Below are positions 15,801 through 19,142 of a stretch of DNA of 19,142 bases, one piece after another (position 1 is the first letter of the stretch; every line of letters starts with the position of its first letter). The position numbers and the translations under genes were made by a program. The stretch covers positions 1-19,142 of the forward strand of contig JAEZFA010000247.1 of NCBI GenBank assembly GCA_023417665.1. Reading direction: 5' to 3'. Under the pieces are notes generated by a model that did not search any database, was not told where the DNA came from, and worked only from the letters and a program-made list of their open reading frames with translations. This DNA comes from Pseudomonadota bacterium (GTDB lineage Bacteria > Pseudomonadota > Alphaproteobacteria > Rhizobiales > Xanthobacteraceae).

Positions 15801-15841
15801 CATGCCCTTTGCGGCCTGCCAATCGGCTGTCGGGGGCGTCG

Positions 15842-17410
15842 TTAATCCCGAAACAGCCAGACCGCGATCAGGCCCGCGATCACCCAGAGCGCGAGCGTCG
15901 CCCAGCGCCAGTGCTTCGCCTCCGCCCGGCCGATGGCATCGACCGTTTCCGGCGCAAGCACGAGGCCCTCGCGGGTCTGTTCGTCGAAGCGCTCGAAGGC
16001 GGCGGAAGCGCGGGTCAGCAGTTGCGGCGCGTCGGAAACGACCCGCGCGATGCCGGATAGCTCGCTTGCAGCATTTTCGATGCGGCCGATCGGCCCGAGA
16101 TGGCGTTCGATCCAGTCGCGCACCACCGGCTCGGCGGTGGTCCACATGTCGAGCTGCGGATCGAGCGTGCGCGCAACGCCCTCGACCACGACCATGGTCT
16201 TCTGCAGAAGCAGAAGCTCCGGCCGCGTGCGCATGTCGAACAGCGACGTCACCTCGAACAAAAGCGTCAAGAGCTTCGCCATCGAGATTTCATGCGCGGG
16301 CCGGTCATGGATCGGCTCGCCGATCGCGCGAATCGCCTGCGCGAAATCCTCGACCGAGTGATGCGCAGGCACATAGCCGGCCTCGAAGTGGATCTCGGCG
16401 GTGCGGCGCCAGTTCTTGGTGATGAAGCCGTAGAGAATTTCCGCGAGAAAGCGCCGCTCCTTCAGGCCGAGCCGCCCCATGATCCCGCAATCGACCGCGA
16501 CCAGATTGCCGTCCGCATCGACGAACAGATTTCCCGGATGCAGGTCGGCGTGGAAGAAGCCGTCGCGGATCGCCTGGCGCAGAAAGCTCTGGATGATGAC
16601 TTTCGAAAGCCGGACGAAGTTGTGTCCGGCGGCCGCCAGCCGCTCGCGGTCGTTGAGCGCAATGCCGTCGATCCAGTGCGTGGTCAGCACGGTCCGCGCG
16701 GTACGGACCCACTCGACCTTCGGCACGCGGAAATCCGGATCGTCCCTGGTGTTTTCGGCAAGCTCGGAAAGGGCAGCCGCTTCCAGCCGCAAATCCATCT
16801 CCATCGCGACCGAACGCGCCAGCGTTTCCACGGTGGCGACCAGCCGGAGCCGCCGCGCTTCCGGGTCGCGCGCTTCGGCCATGCGGGCTGCGAAGAAGAA
16901 AGTTTCGAGATCGCGCCTGAAGCGGCCCTCGACCCCCGGCCGCAGCACCTTCACGGCGACCGGAATCGTCACGCCATCCCTGACGTAATCGGCGCGATGC
17001 ACCTGCGCGATGGAAGCGGCCGCAACCGGCAGGCCGAATGTCGCGAACAGTTCGGACACCGGCTTGCCGAGCGCGTCGGCGACGATTTTTTCCGCCGTCT
17101 TCTGCTCGAACGGCGGCATCTTGTCCTGCAGCATTTCGAGGTCGCGCGAAATCTGGCTGCCGACGACATCGGGGCGCGTCGCGAGAAACTGTCCGAGCTT
17201 CACATAAGAAGGCCCAAGCCGCGTCAGCGCGGTGGCAAGCCGCACCGCATTCGAGCCCGCGCCGCGCCGCTCGACCAGCCGCGCGATTTTCACGAACGGG
17301 GCAGCGCCGGGCGGCAGCATCGCCGGATCGACGAGCGCAAGCACGCCCTCGCGCGCGAACACGAAACCTGCGCGCGCCAGCCGGAAGAGATGCACAATCG
17401 AGGAGAGCAA
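15842..17410 (-). CDS. ubiB: UbiB, atypical kinase-like ATPase for ubiquinone biosynthesis
   Basis: This 522-residue ABC1/ADCK-family protein is membrane-associated and needed for ubiquinone synthesis, probably as an ATPase acting on the Ubi complex or its lipids. The family marks are KLGQ (71-74, the KxGQ inhibitory motif), the alanine-rich nucleotide loop AAASIAQVH (130-138), the VAVKV lysine (Lys154), HADLHPGN (287-294) and the metal-binding motif, here VDCGIMGRL (Asp307). The middle residue of the usual DFG is Cys. One C-terminal hydrophobic segment (about 502-519) should anchor it. The only sensible start is TTG 17410: the next in-frame ATG would remove 30 residues including the conserved RLARAGFVFAREGVL. 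It follows ubiE by 2 nt. Confidence 0.95.
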   Translation of the reverse strand: MLSSIVHLFRLARAGFVFAREGVLALVDPAMLPPGAAPFVKIARLVERRGAGSNAVRLATALTRLGPSYVKLGQFLATRPDVVGSQISRDLEMLQDKMPPFEQKTAEKIVADALGKPVSELFATFGLPVAAASIAQVHRADYVRDGVTIPVAVKVLRPGVEGRFRRDLETFFFAARMAEARDPEARRLRLVATVETLARSVAMEMDLRLEAAALSELAENTRDDPDFRVPKVEWVRTARTVLTTHWIDGIALNDRERLAAAGHNFVRLSKVIIQSFLRQAIRDGFFHADLHPGNLFVDADGNLVAVDCGIMGRLGLKERRFLAEILYGFITKNWRRTAEIHFEAGYVPAHHSVEDFAQAIRAIGEPIHDRPAHEISMAKLLTLLFEVTSLFDMRTRPELLLLQKTMVVVEGVARTLDPQLDMWTTAEPVVRDWIERHLGPIGRIENAASELSGIARVVSDAPQLLTRASAAFERFDEQTREGLVLAPETVDAIGRAEAKHWRWATLALWVIAGLIAVWLFRD

Positions 17411-17412
17411 GA

Positions 17413-18174
17413 TCAGAGTTTCCAGCCGGAATGCAGCGCGACGATGCCGCCGCTCATCGGCGTCGCCTGCACGCGGGAGAAACCGGCATCGCGCATGAGC
17501 TTCGCGAACGCGTCGCGATCGGGAAACTTGCGGATCGATTCCACGAGATACTGGTAGGCTTCGCGGTCGCCGGTGACGAGCCGCCCGATTTCCGGGATCG
17601 CGCGGAATGAATAAGCGTCGTAGATCGCGTCCAGCCCCGGCAGGTCGACCTGACTGAACTCCAGGCAGAAAAACTGCCCGCCGGTCTTCGTGACACGAAA
17701 CATTTCCTGCAGCGCCACCGGAATGCGGGGCACATTGCGGATGCCGAAGGCGATCGTCACCGCGTCGAAATGCTTGTCGGGAAAGGGCAGCGATTCCGCG
17801 TTGGCCTCGGCAAAGCGCACGACATGATCGATGCCGCGGCGTTCCGCGCGCTCGCGGCCGACCGTGAGCATGTCGCCATTGATGTCGGCGACGGTAACTT
17901 CGGTACCGCTGCCGCCGGCTTCGACGATGCGAAACGCGATGTCGCCGGTGCCGCCTGCGACGTCGAGCACCGAGAAGGCCTGCGCGCCGAGCGGCGGCCG
18001 CAGCTTCGAGATCAGCGCGTCCTTCCAGGCCCGGTGCATGCCGGCCGACATCAGGTCGTTCATCAGGTCATAGCGGCCCGCGACCGAATGGAAGACGTCG
18101 TCGACCATGCGCTGCTTGTCGGTAAGCGGCACGTCGCGAAAGCCGAAATGGGTCGAATTCTCGGAAGTCGTCAT
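17413..18174 (-). CDS. ubiE: UbiE, C-methyltransferase of ubiquinone/menaquinone biosynthesis
   Basis: This 253-residue class I SAM-dependent methyltransferase adds the C2 methyl group to the benzoquinol ring. The entry helix (VDDVFHSVAGRYDLMNDLMS) is the UbiE/COQ5 signature. Motif I is VLDVAGGTGDIA, the acidic strand is ADIN, and FGIRNVP is the second UbiE signature; the C-terminal FSRVQATPMSGGIVALHSG is usual. I chose ATG 18174 because GGAA lies at good distance upstream and the protein then begins MTTSENSTHFGF, the family-typical lead; ATGs at 18186 and 18204 are in frame and possible. ubiB follows after 2 nt. The 92-bp gap to divergent mutM should contain its promoter, but I cannot place one with confidence. 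Confidence 0.96.
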   Translation of the reverse strand: MTTSENSTHFGFRDVPLTDKQRMVDDVFHSVAGRYDLMNDLMSAGMHRAWKDALISKLRPPLGAQAFSVLDVAGGTGDIAFRIVEAGGSGTEVTVADINGDMLTVGRERAERRGIDHVVRFAEANAESLPFPDKHFDAVTIAFGIRNVPRIPVALQEMFRVTKTGGQFFCLEFSQVDLPGLDAIYDAYSFRAIPEIGRLVTGDREAYQYLVESIRKFPDRDAFAKLMRDAGFSRVQATPMSGGIVALHSGWKL

Positions 18175-18213
18175 CAACGGTTCCATGGGAATGGCGCCGA
18201 CCATAGCCCGGCA

Positions 18214-18242
18214 CCTGTCCTTTCGCTATCACCGCTCTATAT
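18214..18242 (+). promoter_or_regulatory. Candidate sigma-70 promoter of mutM
   Basis: CCTGTC (18214-18219) matches four of six of the alphaproteobacterial -35 CTTGAC. Exactly 17 nt later CTATAT (18237-18242) equals the -10 usual in rhizobia. The leader to the mutM ATG would be only about 18 nt. It lies in the divergent ubiE-mutM gap. Confidence 0.45.
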
Positions 18243-18266
18243 CGAGGGAAAACAGCGTTACCGGAA

Positions 18267-19142
18267 ATGCCCGAACTTCCTGAAGTCGAGACGGTTCGCC
18301 GCGGCCTGGCGCCGGTGATGGAAGGCGCGACGGTCGAGCGCCTCGAGGCGCGGCGGCCCGATCTGCGCTGGCCGCTGCCCGAACACTTCGCGGACCGCAT
18401 GCGGGGCCGGACGATTTTGGGCCTGCGCCGCCGTGCGAAATATCTGCTCGCCGATCTCGACCGCGCCGAAACGCTGATCATGCATCTGGGCATGTCGGGG
18501 TCGTTCCGGGTCCTGCTCGGCAACGAGGAAACCTCGCCGGGCGAGTTCATGTATCCGCGCTCGGACGCCTCGATCCACGATCATGTGGTGTTTCATCTTT
18601 CGCCGCGCGCGACCGTGACCTTCAACGATCCGCGCCGCTTCGGCGCGATGTTGATGAGCGACACCGCGGCACTGCCTTCGCACCCGCTGTTTCGCGGGCT
18701 CGGGCCGGAGCCGCTGGGCGAGGCGCTGAGCGCAGGCTATCTCGCGCAAGCCTGCGTGGGGCGGAAAACCAGCCTCAAGGCCGCACTCCTCGATCAGCGC
18801 ATCGTGGCGGGTCTCGGCAATATATATGTGTCGGAGGCGCTTCATCTGGCGCGGCTGTCGCCGAAGAAGCCCGCAAGCGTGCTCGCCGACCGCCGCGGCA
18901 TGCCGACCGAGGCAGCCAGGCGGCTGGTGCCGGCGATCAGGAAGGTGCTTGCCGCGGCGATCGATGCCGGCGGCTCGTCGCTGCGCGACCATCGCAGGAC
19001 CGATGGCGAACTCGGCATGTTTCAGCATCGCTTCCGGGTCTATGACCGCGAAGGCGTAAAGTGTCCCACCCGCGGCTGCTGCGGGAAGGTAAGGGCCATC
19101 GTGCAGAACGCGCGCTCGACCTATTATGGTCCGGTCTGTCAG
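18267..19142 (+). CDS. mutM: Formamidopyrimidine-DNA glycosylase (Fpg), 3' end cut by window
   Basis: This is a bifunctional glycosylase/AP lyase that removes 8-oxoguanine and formamidopyrimidines from DNA. 292 residues are visible, ending ..VCQ with no stop; the family usually ends one or two residues after this point, so almost all of it is here. The start is fixed by MPELPEVE: Pro2 is the Schiff-base nucleophile and Glu3 is catalytic. Lys58 is in RRAKYLL, the void-filling Met75 in HLGMSG, and DPRRFG and GLGNIYVSEAL are the H2TH-region signatures. The insert near 88-104 (SPGEFMYPRSD) is familiar from alphaproteobacteria. The C-terminal zinc finger is odd: Cys266 and Cys271/Cys272 are present, but the third ligand position is Gly288 (YYGPVC instead of FYCPxC). 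It is divergent from ubiE. Confidence 0.94.
   Translation, partial: MPELPEVETVRRGLAPVMEGATVERLEARRPDLRWPLPEHFADRMRGRTILGLRRRAKYLLADLDRAETLIMHLGMSGSFRVLLGNEETSPGEFMYPRSDASIHDHVVFHLSPRATVTFNDPRRFGAMLMSDTAALPSHPLFRGLGPEPLGEALSAGYLAQACVGRKTSLKAALLDQRIVAGLGNIYVSEALHLARLSPKKPASVLADRRGMPTEAARRLVPAIRKVLAAAIDAGGSSLRDHRRTDGELGMFQHRFRVYDREGVKCPTRGCCGKVRAIVQNARSTYYGPVCQ

Noticed and set aside
15774..15841. Terminator after ubiB
   Set aside because: No GC stem with a T run follows the ubiB stop; the only dyad is AT-rich and better read as promoter/operator.
14516..16060. 514-codon open frame on the plus strand
   Set aside because: Antisense to coaBC and the ubiB end; no motif seen.
16100..17557. 485-codon open frame on the plus strand
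   Set aside because: Antisense to ubiB; His/Arg/Glu-rich mirror frame with no motif.

Overview
The window is a GC-rich, gene-dense, housekeeping segment that looks like an alphaproteobacterium of the order Hyphomicrobiales (Bradyrhizobium/Rhodopseudomonas/Xanthobacteraceae-like). The reasons are AddAB of the alphaproteobacterial type instead of RecBCD, a TsaE-phosphotransferase fusion, a DivL-like multi-PAS kinase, and the run folC-trxA-addA-addB. I see no tRNA, rRNA, CRISPR array, insertion sequence, phage gene or other sign of recent transfer. The taxonomy is inferred from remembered family features, not from a search.

Layout: the plus strand carries only the two ends. These are the 3' part of folC (1-594) and a nearly complete mutM (from 18267, cut off at the window edge). 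Everything between, about 17.5 kb, is one minus-strand run of 12 genes. In transcription order these are ubiE, ubiB, coaBC, dut, an Rrf2-type regulator, cysK, a multi-PAS histidine kinase, tsaE-amgK (one fused gene), murU, addB, addA and trxA. folC and trxA converge on a 9-bp-stem hairpin at 629-658. ubiE and mutM diverge from a 92-bp gap that holds a plausible mutM promoter.

Coupling within the run is tight. ATGA stop/start overlaps join coaBC-dut, kinase-tsaE, and addB-addA. A TTGA overlap joins tsaE-amgK to murU. Only 2 nt separate ubiE-ubiB and dut-rrf2. The few gaps are short: ubiB-coaBC 108 nt, rrf2-cysK 82 nt, cysK-kinase about 91 nt, addA-trxA 78 nt. They hold the candidate promoter, operator and hairpin elements.

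Functional modules: (1) ubiquinone synthesis (UbiE methyltransferase, UbiB kinase-like ATPase); (2) coenzyme A (CoaBC), which uses cysteine, next to dUTP hydrolysis (Dut); (3) cysteine synthesis (CysK) next to an Rrf2 regulator without iron-sulfur ligands, suggestive of a CymR-like circuit; (4) envelope and cell cycle: a DivL-like histidine kinase followed by a TsaE-AmgK fusion and MurU, which would recycle MurNAc to UDP-MurNAc; (5) double-strand break repair (AddA/AddB), thioredoxin and, divergently, 8-oxoguanine repair (MutM).

No clearly undescribed system is evident. The points most worth a second look are the TsaE-AmgK/MurU unit in the DivL-AddAB context, the cysteine-poor Rrf2-CysK pair, the MutM zinc finger with a missing ligand cysteine, and several small inverted repeats at gene boundaries.
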